DNA of 18,615 nucleotides from JBECKQ01 sp040235375 (GCA_040235375.1 JBECKQ010000408.1:1-18615), one strand, 5' to 3'; positions 7,731-15,424 are shown, counted from the stretch's first letter. Notes: generated by a model not told the origin, from the sequence alone. Translations and numbers: made by a program.

Positions 7731-8729
7731 ATGACCGATCCTTTCGCCAGCTTGTCGGAGGAGACCCGTGAGAAGCTGCGCGGGCGCAGCCAGCCGCAGT
7801 GGCAGTCGCCCATGCTCGCCCGGCTGACGCACGAGACGTTCTCCGACGACGCGTGGATTTTCGAGCGCAAGCTCGACGGTGAACGAGCACTGGCCTTTCG
7901 CCACGGCGGCGCCGTTCGACTCCTGTCGCGCAACCGGAATCGGATCAACAGTGCGTACCCCGAAATCGTCGAGGCGTTGGAAAAGCAGAAAACCGAGGAC
8001 TTCATCGTGGACGGCGAGATCGTCGCCTTCGAGGGCAATGTCACCAGCTTCGCCCGCCTTCAGCACCGGATGCAACTCGAGGATCCGGACGAGGCCAGGC
8101 GAACGGGCGTGGCCGTGTGGTACTACGTGTTCGACCTGCTGTATTGCGCCGGTCACGATACGACACATCTGCCGCTTCGTGAACGCAAATCATTGCTTAG
8201 AAAAGTGATCACCTTTCGCGATCCACTGCGGTTCACACGCCACCGCAACGGCTCCGGCCAGGAGTATTTCAAGCAAGCATGCAAGAAGCATTGGGAGGGA
8301 TTGATCGCCAAACGCGCGGACAGCACCTACGAGCACGGTCGCTCCGGCAACTGGCTGAAATTCAAGTGCAGCAACCAGCAGGAGTTCGTGATCGGAGGTT
8401 TCACCGATCCGCAAGGGTCGCGCAAGCATTTCGGCGCGCTGCTCGTGGGATTCTATGACGGCGGCGATTTGCGCTACGCCGGCAAAGTAGGCACCGGGTT
8501 CGACGAAGATACCCTGCGGCGGCTCGGTAAGCACCTTCACTCGCGGGAGCGCAAGACCTGCCCGTTTGACGAAGGTGAGCCGTCAACCAAGGGCGTGCAC
8601 TGGGTGAAGCCTGATCTGGTCGGCGAGTTCGCGTTCACCGAGTGGACCGACGACGACCGGCTTCGGCATCCGAGGTTCCTGGGACTTCGGCGGGACAAGG
8701 CGGCCCGCAAAGTGACGAAGGAAGCGTAG
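7731..8729 (+). CDS. ATP-dependent DNA ligase, LigD ligase module as separate protein
   Basis: ATP-dependent ligase of 332 residues that seals nicks or ends through a covalent AMP-lysine intermediate. Motif I is ERKLDGERAL with the nucleotidyl Lys47. DFIVDGEIVAF is motif III-like, VWYYVFDLLY follows, EGLIAKR is motif IV and WLKFKC is motif V. The C-terminal part (about 220-330) is the OB-fold, with FVIGGFTDPQG, LRYAGKVGTGF and the final RHPRFLGLR typical of LigD ligases. The length fits a nucleotidyl-transferase plus OB-fold only, without phosphoesterase or polymerase domains fused. It starts six bases after the phosphoesterase stop and ends eight bases before the polymerase start, a compact operon. 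A stand-alone LigC-type repair ligase is the alternative, but the adjacent PE and Pol genes favour a split LigD. Confidence 0.95.
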   Translation: MTDPFASLSEETREKLRGRSQPQWQSPMLARLTHETFSDDAWIFERKLDGERALAFRHGGAVRLLSRNRNRINSAYPEIVEALEKQKTEDFIVDGEIVAFEGNVTSFARLQHRMQLEDPDEARRTGVAVWYYVFDLLYCAGHDTTHLPLRERKSLLRKVITFRDPLRFTRHRNGSGQEYFKQACKKHWEGLIAKRADSTYEHGRSGNWLKFKCSNQQEFVIGGFTDPQGSRKHFGALLVGFYDGGDLRYAGKVGTGFDEDTLRRLGKHLHSRERKTCPFDEGEPSTKGVHWVKPDLVGEFAFTEWTDDDRLRHPRFLGLRRDKAARKVTKEA

Positions 8730-8737
8730 GTGATTCC

Positions 8738-9643
8738 GTGAGCACGATGGACGTCGGCAACCAGACGATCGAGCTCTCGCACGAGGACAAGGTGCTTTTT
8801 CCCGGCGAGGGCTACACCAAACGAGACCTGGCGGAGTACTACCAGCAGGCCGCCGAGCACATACTCCGCCATGCCGTCGACCGGCCGGTCGTCATGCATC
8901 GCTATCCCGACGGCATCAACGGCGAGGATTTCTTCCACAAGGACGCTCCTGACTATTTTCCGAGCTGGATCAGGCGGATCACGATCCCCAAGAAGGAAGG
9001 CGGCAGCGTCGATTACGTCGTCTGTACGAAGGCGGCCGACCTCGTGTATCTCGCGAACCAGGCGTGCATTACGCCGCACGTGTGGCTCAGTCGCGTGGAT
9101 AACGTCGAGCATCCGGACCGCCTCATCATCGACTTCGATCCGCCCGGGGACGACTTTGCAGCGGTGCGCAGCGCTGCGAAAAACACGCGGGAAATACTGG
9201 AGGATCTCGGCCTGGCGCCGCACCTGATGACCACAGGGTCGCGCGGCGCACACGTTCTGGCGCCGCTGCGGCGCGGCGCGGACTTCGACACCGTTCGCGC
9301 GTTTGCCCGGCGCGTCGCCGAACTGCTCGTTTCCCGGCATCCGGACGAGCTGACGACACAGCAGCACAAGAGCAAGCGGGGCAATCGCGTGTTCATTGAC
9401 GCAAACCGGAACGGCTTCGCCCAGACAGCGGTCGCTCCCTATGCCGTCCGTGGCCGGCCGGGTGCGCCGGTCGCGGTCCCGCTGAACTGGGACGAGCTAT
9501 CGTCCGTGCAGTCGGCCCATGACTACACGATCAAGAACGTCTTCCGCAGACTGGGGCAGACGGGCGATCCGTGGCAGGATATCGCCCGGCATGCGCGCGA
9601 TCTGCCGTCGCGCGCGGACTGGCCGGCTTCCAACGACGATTGA
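8738..9643 (+). CDS. LigD-type primase/polymerase domain protein (NHEJ polymerase)
   Basis: The LigD polymerase, of the archaeo-eukaryotic primase family, adds nucleotides (often ribonucleotides) at broken ends before ligation. From GTG at 8738 the protein has 301 residues, the size of an isolated PolDom. Visible motifs are VLFPGEGYTKRDLAEYY at the start, HRYPDGINGEDFFHKDAP, the catalytic D-x-D in IIDFDPP (Asp132, Asp134), TTGSRGAHV, and VFIDANRNGFAQTAVAPYAV holding the third acidic residue. The frame is open upstream into the ligase gene. GTG at 8738 has AGGTGA five bases before it, and ATG at 8747 is the alternative. It ends ten bases from the convergent hydrolase gene stop. Confidence 0.94.
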   Translation: MSTMDVGNQTIELSHEDKVLFPGEGYTKRDLAEYYQQAAEHILRHAVDRPVVMHRYPDGINGEDFFHKDAPDYFPSWIRRITIPKKEGGSVDYVVCTKAADLVYLANQACITPHVWLSRVDNVEHPDRLIIDFDPPGDDFAAVRSAAKNTREILEDLGLAPHLMTTGSRGAHVLAPLRRGADFDTVRAFARRVAELLVSRHPDELTTQQHKSKRGNRVFIDANRNGFAQTAVAPYAVRGRPGAPVAVPLNWDELSSVQSAHDYTIKNVFRRLGQTGDPWQDIARHARDLPSRADWPASNDD

Positions 9644-9653
9644 CCGGCGGCGA

Positions 9654-10949
9654 TCACCGCATGTGACGAATGCGGAGCAGTTCCTTGCCTTCGAGGACGT
9701 GGTGGCCGATTACGGCGCCGGCCGCGCTCCACCCCTGTTTGTACGTACCGCCGGCTTTGTGCTCCTTGCCATTGAGGCATTCCGGGAAGCCCCACGGCCG
9801 GCCATTCATTTCCATGGCGTTCGCACGGTGCAGGTCGCGCAGGTACGCCCGGGCCTGCTTCTTCCTGCCGCGTCTCGCCAGGTCGGCGACGTAGAACCCG
9901 GTGATCATCGGCCACAGGCCGCCGTTCTGATACTCGTAGGGATTGTTGCGGAACGTATAGGAGAACGCGGTTTGAAGCTCGGACCAGTCCACGTCTTTCG
10001 GCGTGATAATCGGATGAAAAGCGGGCAAGAGCCGCAAGCGGTGGTCGACGACCTCGGACTCGATGTAGTCGTCCACCTCGGCACGTTGATTATCGTCGGC
10101 CACGTCCAGCAGCGACGCGAGCACATTGGCCAGGGCGTCGAAGCGGTAACCGTAGCCGTGGGGGGCGAAAAAGGGCAGCCAGTAGCGAGCGTTGCTGTGG
10201 CCCGCCACTTTTCTCCCTTTCTCGTACAAGACTTCGTGATAGAGGTCGTCCGGTTTCTGATCGCCCGTCTGAAACCAGTAGCTGGCACGAATCAGGTGCT
10301 TCAGCCGGCTGGCTTTCTGAATGAGCCGGTGGTCCTGCGACGCATGACGTCGCCGGTGGATGGCGCAAATCGTCCGGTGGGCCTGCAGGTAGAGCAACTG
10401 GTCGTGAAGCACGTAGCCGTTGTGCACGTATTCATCCGCCCAGTCGCCGGTTTGGGGCACATAGATCAGGCCGCGGTTGTTGAATTCCCAGGCGCCGAGC
10501 AGAAAGCGTACCTTCTCGAGGACGGGCAGCATTCGCTTGATGAATGCATCGTCGTCCGTGGCCATCCAGTACTCGCCACAGCCGATGATGAACCACAGGT
10601 CGGCGTCGACGCGGCCCGTCGTGCCGCCGTAGCTGACTCGCGACGTTCTCGAGTCCACGTTGCTGGGGATTTCGCCATGCGGACCCTGGTGGTCGGCCAG
10701 GGTTTCCAGTGTCCGCCTGGTAGTCTCGACCAGTTCGGCGTCTTCGGTCAGCAGCGCGGCGAGGCCGAGGATGACGCCGTCTCTCGCCCAGACTCGCCGG
10801 TAGTTCGATCGATCCGTCGGCGACGCGAGGAATCCGTCCTGCGTGGCGCAGGCGTGAAGGAGCTCGACCGCCCTGGCATAACCCTGCTTGAACGACGGAG
10901 CTGATTCGTCGGAACGGGACTGCTGCTTCTTCTTCGTGGTTTTTGCCAT
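9654..10949 (-). CDS. Glycoside hydrolase, glycogen-debranching / amylo-alpha-1,6-glucosidase-like
   Basis: This 431-residue protein looks like an (alpha/alpha)6-barrel glucosidase of the debranching-enzyme or neutral-invertase-like group. Motifs in order: YRRVWARDGVILGLAALL (VWARD at 53-57), HGEIPSNVD, GRVDADLWFIIGCGEYW (112-128), VPQTGDWADEY (GDWADEY at 168-174), FHPIITPKDVDW, YEYQNGGLWPMITGFY and PWGFPECLNGKEHKAGG near the end. The acidic residues in VWARD, GRVDAD and GDWADEY are candidates for substrate binding or catalysis. I cannot say which acts. No signal peptide is present (the N-terminus is Lys-rich), so action in the cytoplasm on alpha-glucan or oligosaccharide is likely. Its start lies 22 bases after the aceF stop on the same strand, implying co-transcription with pyruvate dehydrogenase. 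Substrate assignment is uncertain. Confidence 0.78.
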   Translation of the reverse strand: MAKTTKKKQQSRSDESAPSFKQGYARAVELLHACATQDGFLASPTDRSNYRRVWARDGVILGLAALLTEDAELVETTRRTLETLADHQGPHGEIPSNVDSRTSRVSYGGTTGRVDADLWFIIGCGEYWMATDDDAFIKRMLPVLEKVRFLLGAWEFNNRGLIYVPQTGDWADEYVHNGYVLHDQLLYLQAHRTICAIHRRRHASQDHRLIQKASRLKHLIRASYWFQTGDQKPDDLYHEVLYEKGRKVAGHSNARYWLPFFAPHGYGYRFDALANVLASLLDVADDNQRAEVDDYIESEVVDHRLRLLPAFHPIITPKDVDWSELQTAFSYTFRNNPYEYQNGGLWPMITGFYVADLARRGRKKQARAYLRDLHRANAMEMNGRPWGFPECLNGKEHKAGGTYKQGWSAAGAVIGHHVLEGKELLRIRHMR

Positions 10950-10971
10950 CGTTGCACTTCGCCGCCCGCGA

Positions 10972-12342
10972 TCAGCCGCCGAGCAGCAGGGCCTCCGGAT
11001 CTTCCAGGGCTTCGATCAGCGTGCGCGCGAAACGGGCCGCGTCGGCGCCGTTGATCACGCGATGATCGAAGGTCAGGCAGAGAGGCAGCATCAGGCGCCG
11101 AGTGTCATCATCCGGTTGCTCTGTCGCGGCGGTGACCCCCAGGATCGCGACCTCGGGATAGTTGATGATCGGCGTGAACATCGTTCCGCCGATGCCACCG
11201 ACGTTCGTGACGGTGAACGTGCCCCCCTGCATGTCCTCGAGCTTGATCTTCCGCCCCCGAGCCCGCTCAGCCATCTCCTGCAAGTCCGCGGCGATTTGAA
11301 GCACTGTCTTGCTGTCGCAGTCGCGAATCACCGGCACGAGCAGCCCCCGGTCCGTATCGACTGCCGCGCCGATGTGATAGTAGTGCTTGAGGATCAGCTC
11401 GTCAGCGGCCTCGTCCAGCGAGGCGTTGAACTTCGGATGCTCCTTCAGGGCGGTGACGCACGCCTTGATAATGAAGGCCGTCAGTGTGAGCTTCGGATGG
11501 TCATCCGATCGGTCGGCGTATCTCTCGCGTATCGATTCGAGAAGCGTAATGTCAGCCCGGTCGCAATGCGTCACCTGCGGCGCCACGCGCCAGGCGACGC
11601 TCATGCGTTCGGCGGTGCGTTTTGCCGTTGCTGATCGTGGCACGCGATCAATCAGCCCCCATCGGGAGAAATCGGGCAGCGGCGGCACGCGAACGGCGCC
11701 GGGATGCGCCGTCGCCTGCGCCGCAAGCCTGTCGTGAACGAAGCGCTTGACGTGATCGGGCGTCAATCGCTCGTCCGGGTTGGCCCGGGCAACCTCGTCA
11801 AGATCCACGCCGAGCTCGCGCGCCAGCCGGCGCGTCGCCGGGCCCGCGGGCAGCGGCTCCTCCTCCGCCTCGCGTTGCGGTTCGCGCTTCGGGGGCGGCG
11901 CTTCGCGCTGCTCTTCGAATTCCTCCTGCTCCTCGGCGACTTCCTCCTCTTCCTCTTGCTCGACTTTCTGCGGAGCGCGCTTGCGCTGCACGGGCTCTTC
12001 TGATTTCCGTTTCTCCGGCTCCCGGCGCTCTTGCTCTTCCGGCTCGCGTTTCGGCTTGGGATGTTCCGGCTCCTGCGCCTTCTGCTCCGTGGCCTCCACT
12101 TGCCCGTCGGTGTCGACCGACAGGATGGGGTCCCCCACCTTGATGCGATCGCCCTCGCTCACGAGCACCTCGGTCACCTTGCCCGCCAGGCTGCATGGTA
12201 CGTCGAGCGTGGCCTTGTCCGTCTCCAGCTCGATCACGTTCTGGTCCGCGGACACGGTGTCGCCGACCGAGACCAGCACGGACAGCACGTCGCCTTCGTC
12301 GACTTCTTCTCCCAGATTTGGAAGCTTGAATTGCTGTGCCAT
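10972..12342 (-). CDS. aceF: Pyruvate dehydrogenase E2, dihydrolipoamide acetyltransferase
   Basis: E2 forms the core of the pyruvate dehydrogenase complex and moves the acetyl group from lipoyl-lysine to CoA. One lipoyl domain is seen (about 1-80) with lipoylated Lys43 in ELETDKATLDVP. Then comes a very charged Glu/Lys/Arg linker (about 88-165), the E1/E3-binding domain (PATRRLARELGVDLDEVAR, about 168-203) and the acyltransferase domain from about 225 to the end. The catalytic His427 lies in TFDHRVINGADAARF. The residue four later is Asn431 where E. coli AceF has Asp; Asn at this place is known from the Azotobacter vinelandii enzyme. At 456 residues with one lipoyl domain it is shorter than the three-lipoyl E. 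coli form. It starts 33 bases after the aceE stop. No E3 (lpd) gene follows. Confidence 0.95.
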   Translation of the reverse strand: MAQQFKLPNLGEEVDEGDVLSVLVSVGDTVSADQNVIELETDKATLDVPCSLAGKVTEVLVSEGDRIKVGDPILSVDTDGQVEATEQKAQEPEHPKPKREPEEQERREPEKRKSEEPVQRKRAPQKVEQEEEEEVAEEQEEFEEQREAPPPKREPQREAEEEPLPAGPATRRLARELGVDLDEVARANPDERLTPDHVKRFVHDRLAAQATAHPGAVRVPPLPDFSRWGLIDRVPRSATAKRTAERMSVAWRVAPQVTHCDRADITLLESIRERYADRSDDHPKLTLTAFIIKACVTALKEHPKFNASLDEAADELILKHYYHIGAAVDTDRGLLVPVIRDCDSKTVLQIAADLQEMAERARGRKIKLEDMQGGTFTVTNVGGIGGTMFTPIINYPEVAILGVTAATEQPDDDTRRLMLPLCLTFDHRVINGADAARFARTLIEALEDPEALLLGG

Positions 12343-12375
12343 CGCCGCTCCTTCCCGAAGGGAACCTAAAGGCTG

Positions 12376-15057
12376 TCATGCATGAAGGGGATCAGGCGCC
12401 TCGGTGTCGATGCCGAGCTTGTCGATCGCCTTCCTGACCTGCTTCGACTCGATTGCGCCGGTGCGCGACAGGGCGTAGATCGCGCCGGCAGCGACGTGTT
12501 CCGCGCTGACCTCGAAAAACCGCCTCAACGACGGCCGGTCGTCGCTGCGGCCGAAACCGTCCGTGCCCAGCGTCACCATCTCGCCGGGAATCCAGCGGGA
12601 CACCAGCTCCGGCACGGCCTTCACGTAATCCGTCGCCGCCACGACGGGACGGTCGTTGTCTGCCAGCACCTGGGCCAGATACGGAATCCGCGGCTCCTGT
12701 TCCGGATGAAGCATGTTCCACCGCTCGGCCTGCTGGCAATCACGGTACAGCTCGCTGTAGCTGGTGACGCTCCAGACGTCGGCGGCGACGTGGTGCTCGC
12801 CCTCGAGGATCTCCGCCGCCCGCAGGGCCTCGCGCAGAATCATCCCGCTGCCGAACAGGTTCACCCTGCCGGCCGGGTTATCCACGTCGCTCCTGCGATA
12901 GCAGTACAGGCCGCGGAGAATGCCCTCGCGCACGCCGTCGCCCGGCATGGCCGGCTGGGGGCGCATCTCGTTGTAGATCGTCAGGTAGTAGATCGCGTCC
13001 TCGCCGTCCGCGTACATGCGGCGCATGCCATCCTGGATGATGATGGCGAGCTCGTACGCGAAAGCGGGGTCGTACGCCCGCACCGTCGGGATGACGGGGA
13101 TCACGAGCTGGCTGTGGCCGTCCTGATGTTGCAGGCCCTCGCCGGTGAGCGTGGTGCGTCCGGCGGTGCCGCCCATCATGAAGCCGCGGCAGCGCATCTC
13201 CGACGCCGCCCACATCAGGTCGCCGACCCGCTGAAAGCCGAACATCGAGTAGTAGATGAAGAACGGAATCATGGGGACGCCGAGAGTGGCGTAGGCAGTA
13301 CCGGCCGCGATGAACGACGCCATGCAGCCGGCTTCGGTGATCCCCTCCTCGAGAATCCGCCCGTCGGTCGCCTCGCGATAGTAGAACAGCGTCTCGCGAT
13401 CGACGGGCTCGTACTTCTGGCCGATGTGCGAATAGATGCCCGCCTCGCGAAAGAGTGCGTCGAGCCCGAACGTCCGCGCCTCGTCCGGGATGATCGGCAC
13501 GATCCGCTCGCCGACCTTCTCGTCCTTCAGCAGGTGCGAGAGGATGCGGGCGAACATCATCATGGTCGCGGCGTCGCGGTCGCCGGTCCCCTTCAAAAAG
13601 TCGCCGAACGACTCGAGGTCCGGCGTGTCCAACGGCGGGTAGTCCACCACTCGCTGCGGCACGTATCCGCCCAGTGCCTCCCGCCGCTTGCGCACGTAAC
13701 GAATCTCGTCGCTGTCGTCGGCCGGCCGGTAGAACGGTGCTTCCGCCACGTCCGCGTCGGAGATGGGAATGCCGAACCGGCTGCGGAACTCTTTCAGCTC
13801 CTTCTCGTTGAGCTCCTTCTGCTGGTGGGTGACGTTGCGACCCTCGCCGGCTTCGCCCAGGCCGTAGCCCTTGATCGTCTTCGCCAGGATGACCGTCGGT
13901 GTGCCCTTGTGCTGGATGGCTGCCCGGTACGCAGCGTAAACCTTGACCGGGTCGTGGCCGCCTCGCCGCATCCGCGAGAGCTCCTCGTCGGTAAGGTCCT
14001 TCGCCATTTCCTGCAGCGCCGGGTACTTGCCGAAGAAATGATCGCGGATGTACGCCCCCGATTCGACGGCGTACTTCTGGTAATCGCCGTCCACGCATTC
14101 CTCCATCCGGCGTCTCAGCCACCCTTCGGCGTCCGCTACGAGCAGCGGGTCCCAGTCGCTGCCCCAGATGACCTTGATGACGTGCCAGCCCGCGCCGCGG
14201 AAGACGGCTTCGAGCTCCTGGATCAGCTTGCCGTTGCCCCGAACCGGTCCGTCGAGCCGCTGGAGATTGCAGTTGACCACGAACGTCAGGTTGTCGAGCC
14301 CCTCGCGCGCGGCGATGGCCAGCGAACCGAGCGCCTCGGGCTCGTCGCACTCGCCGTCGCCCAGGAGGCACCAGACGTGCGAGCCGCTGGTATCGAGAAT
14401 CCCCCTGTCCTGAAGGTACCGATTGAACCGCGCCTGGTAGATCGCCAGGATAGGGGAAAGTCCCATGGAGACGGTAGGAAACTGCCAGAAATCGGGCATG
14501 AGCCACGGGTGTGGATAGGAGGGCAGGCCGCGCCCGTCCTGCAACTCCCGCCGGAAGTGCTCGAGGTCTCTGGCGCTGAGCCGACCCTCGACGAATGCAC
14601 GGGCATACACGCCGGGCGAAGCGTGGCCTTGCAGGTAGACCTGGTCGCCGAGCTGATGCTCGTTTCTCGCGTGGAAGAAGTGGTTGAAGCCCACTTCGAA
14701 GAGCGTCGCCGCGGAGGCGTACGTGGACAAATGCCCGCCGATGCCATGCGACTCGCGGTTTGCGCGAACGACCATCGCCATCGCGTTCCAGCGCACAATG
14801 CTTTTGATGCGCCGCTCGAGCTCGATATCGCCCGGATACGGAGGTTCGCGCGTCTCGGGAATCGTGTTGACGTATGGCGTACCGACAGGCAAGTCGAAGC
14901 TCACGCCGCGATCACGCAGATGTTCCTGAAGCCGACGGATCAACCCCTCCGCAGCCGGCGAGCCTTCGGCCTCCAGCACGTAGTCGAGGGAGTCAAGCCA
15001 TTCGGCGACCTCGGCTGAGTCTCTCTGCACGTGGACGCGCGTATCGTCGATAGACAT
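12376..15057 (-). CDS. aceE: Pyruvate dehydrogenase E1 component, homodimeric type
   Basis: Thiamin-diphosphate enzyme that decarboxylates pyruvate and acetylates the lipoyl group of E2. The product is 893 residues from ATG at 15057, close to E. coli AceE, and belongs to the single-chain homodimeric class rather than the alpha/beta type. It shows SIVRWNAMAMVVRAN, ESHGIGGHLSTYASAATLFE, the ThDP motif GDGECDEPEALG (233-244) to NCNLQRLDGPVRGNG (262-276), KTIKGYGLGEAGEG, and the EGITEAGCMASFIAAGTAYA region of the pyrimidine domain. The frame is open to 15093, but an AGGCGGA site four bases before the ATG at 15057 decides the start. The selenocysteine-type rhodanese gene ends 67 bases upstream and aceF begins 33 bases downstream, all on the same strand. 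Confidence 0.96.
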   Translation of the reverse strand: MSIDDTRVHVQRDSAEVAEWLDSLDYVLEAEGSPAAEGLIRRLQEHLRDRGVSFDLPVGTPYVNTIPETREPPYPGDIELERRIKSIVRWNAMAMVVRANRESHGIGGHLSTYASAATLFEVGFNHFFHARNEHQLGDQVYLQGHASPGVYARAFVEGRLSARDLEHFRRELQDGRGLPSYPHPWLMPDFWQFPTVSMGLSPILAIYQARFNRYLQDRGILDTSGSHVWCLLGDGECDEPEALGSLAIAAREGLDNLTFVVNCNLQRLDGPVRGNGKLIQELEAVFRGAGWHVIKVIWGSDWDPLLVADAEGWLRRRMEECVDGDYQKYAVESGAYIRDHFFGKYPALQEMAKDLTDEELSRMRRGGHDPVKVYAAYRAAIQHKGTPTVILAKTIKGYGLGEAGEGRNVTHQQKELNEKELKEFRSRFGIPISDADVAEAPFYRPADDSDEIRYVRKRREALGGYVPQRVVDYPPLDTPDLESFGDFLKGTGDRDAATMMMFARILSHLLKDEKVGERIVPIIPDEARTFGLDALFREAGIYSHIGQKYEPVDRETLFYYREATDGRILEEGITEAGCMASFIAAGTAYATLGVPMIPFFIYYSMFGFQRVGDLMWAASEMRCRGFMMGGTAGRTTLTGEGLQHQDGHSQLVIPVIPTVRAYDPAFAYELAIIIQDGMRRMYADGEDAIYYLTIYNEMRPQPAMPGDGVREGILRGLYCYRRSDVDNPAGRVNLFGSGMILREALRAAEILEGEHHVAADVWSVTSYSELYRDCQQAERWNMLHPEQEPRIPYLAQVLADNDRPVVAATDYVKAVPELVSRWIPGEMVTLGTDGFGRSDDRPSLRRFFEVSAEHVAAGAIYALSRTGAIESKQVRKAIDKLGIDTEAPDPLHA

Positions 15058-15124
15058 GGATTCCGCCTGCTGCCTCGCGGCGTGGTTTCTCACGATGAAC
15101 TGAATCTCGTGCCGGCGGTCTGCG

Positions 15125-15424
15125 TCAGACCTCGCCCTTCCAAGCTTTTACCCCGCCCTTCAGAGCCTTAACGTTCTCGTATCCCTTGGCCTCGTACTCG
15201 TCCGCCCGACCGGCGGATGTCTTTTCGTGCGGTCAGTTACAGTAGAAGACGATTTCCCGGCTCTTCGGGATCGAGTCCAGCCGGGACACGAACTGCCTCA
15301 TCGTCAGTGCCTCGTCGACTCCGGTGTCGCGGCACTTTTTTTCATCATCGTAGGCGCACACGAGGAGGGCGTCGTGCGATTCGAAGTCCTCGTGAGCGGT
15401 TCTCGCGTCGACTCTTTGAGCCAT
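15125..15424 (-). CDS. Rhodanese-like selenoprotein, TGA-encoded Sec at residue 64
   Basis: Translated with UGA as selenocysteine, this gene gives 99 residues. The first 63 (MAQRVDARTAHEDF ... REIVFYCN) are the N-terminal part of a rhodanese domain, ending in the active-site loop. After an in-frame TGA (15235-15233) the same frame reads PHEKTSAGRADEYEAKGY, then ENVKALKGGVKAW, a textbook rhodanese C-terminus, and stops at 15127-15125. Related rhodaneses carry F-Y-C-x-C-P-x-E here, so the TGA replaces the second Cys, giving Cys62-Asn63-Sec64. A SECIS-like hairpin follows the TGA. GGGAGGT six bases before the ATG is one of the strongest ribosome sites in the window, arguing for an expressed gene. 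A sulfurtransferase or thiol-redox role in the cytoplasm is likely. The alternative is a nonsense mutation or sequencing error. selA/B/C/D are not in the window. aceE starts 67 bases downstream. Confidence 0.83.
15201..15235 (-). promoter_or_regulatory. Candidate bacterial SECIS element downstream of the in-frame UGA
   Basis: On the transcript the UGA (15235-15233) is followed after 15 nucleotides by UCCGCC (15217-15212), loop GGUCG (15211-15207) and GGCGGA (15206-15201). This is a perfect six-base-pair stem with a five-base loop starting GGU. Bacterial SECIS elements bind the elongation factor SelB, lie directly downstream of the UGA within the coding region, and typically have a small apical loop with G and U, such as GGUC in E. 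coli fdhF. The loop here lies 21 bases after the UGA, close to the fdhF geometry. It is followed by one possible outer C-G pair (positions 15219 and 15199). Confidence 0.72.

Noticed and set aside
12878..14506. Open frame of 542 codons on the minus strand inside aceE
   Set aside because: It is the aceE sequence in a shifted frame, Arg/Gly/Pro-rich, with no ribosome site.
12382..15018. Open frame of 878 codons on the plus strand
   Set aside because: It lies exactly antisense to aceE. Long shadow frames are expected opposite GC-rich genes, and its product has no domain, while aceE matches over its full length.
15233..15424. Truncated 63-residue rhodanese or pseudogene
   Set aside because: Only one TGA interrupts the frame, it sits at a Cys position, the downstream half is fully conserved, and a SECIS-like hairpin follows. 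A random nonsense mutation would not explain this combination.
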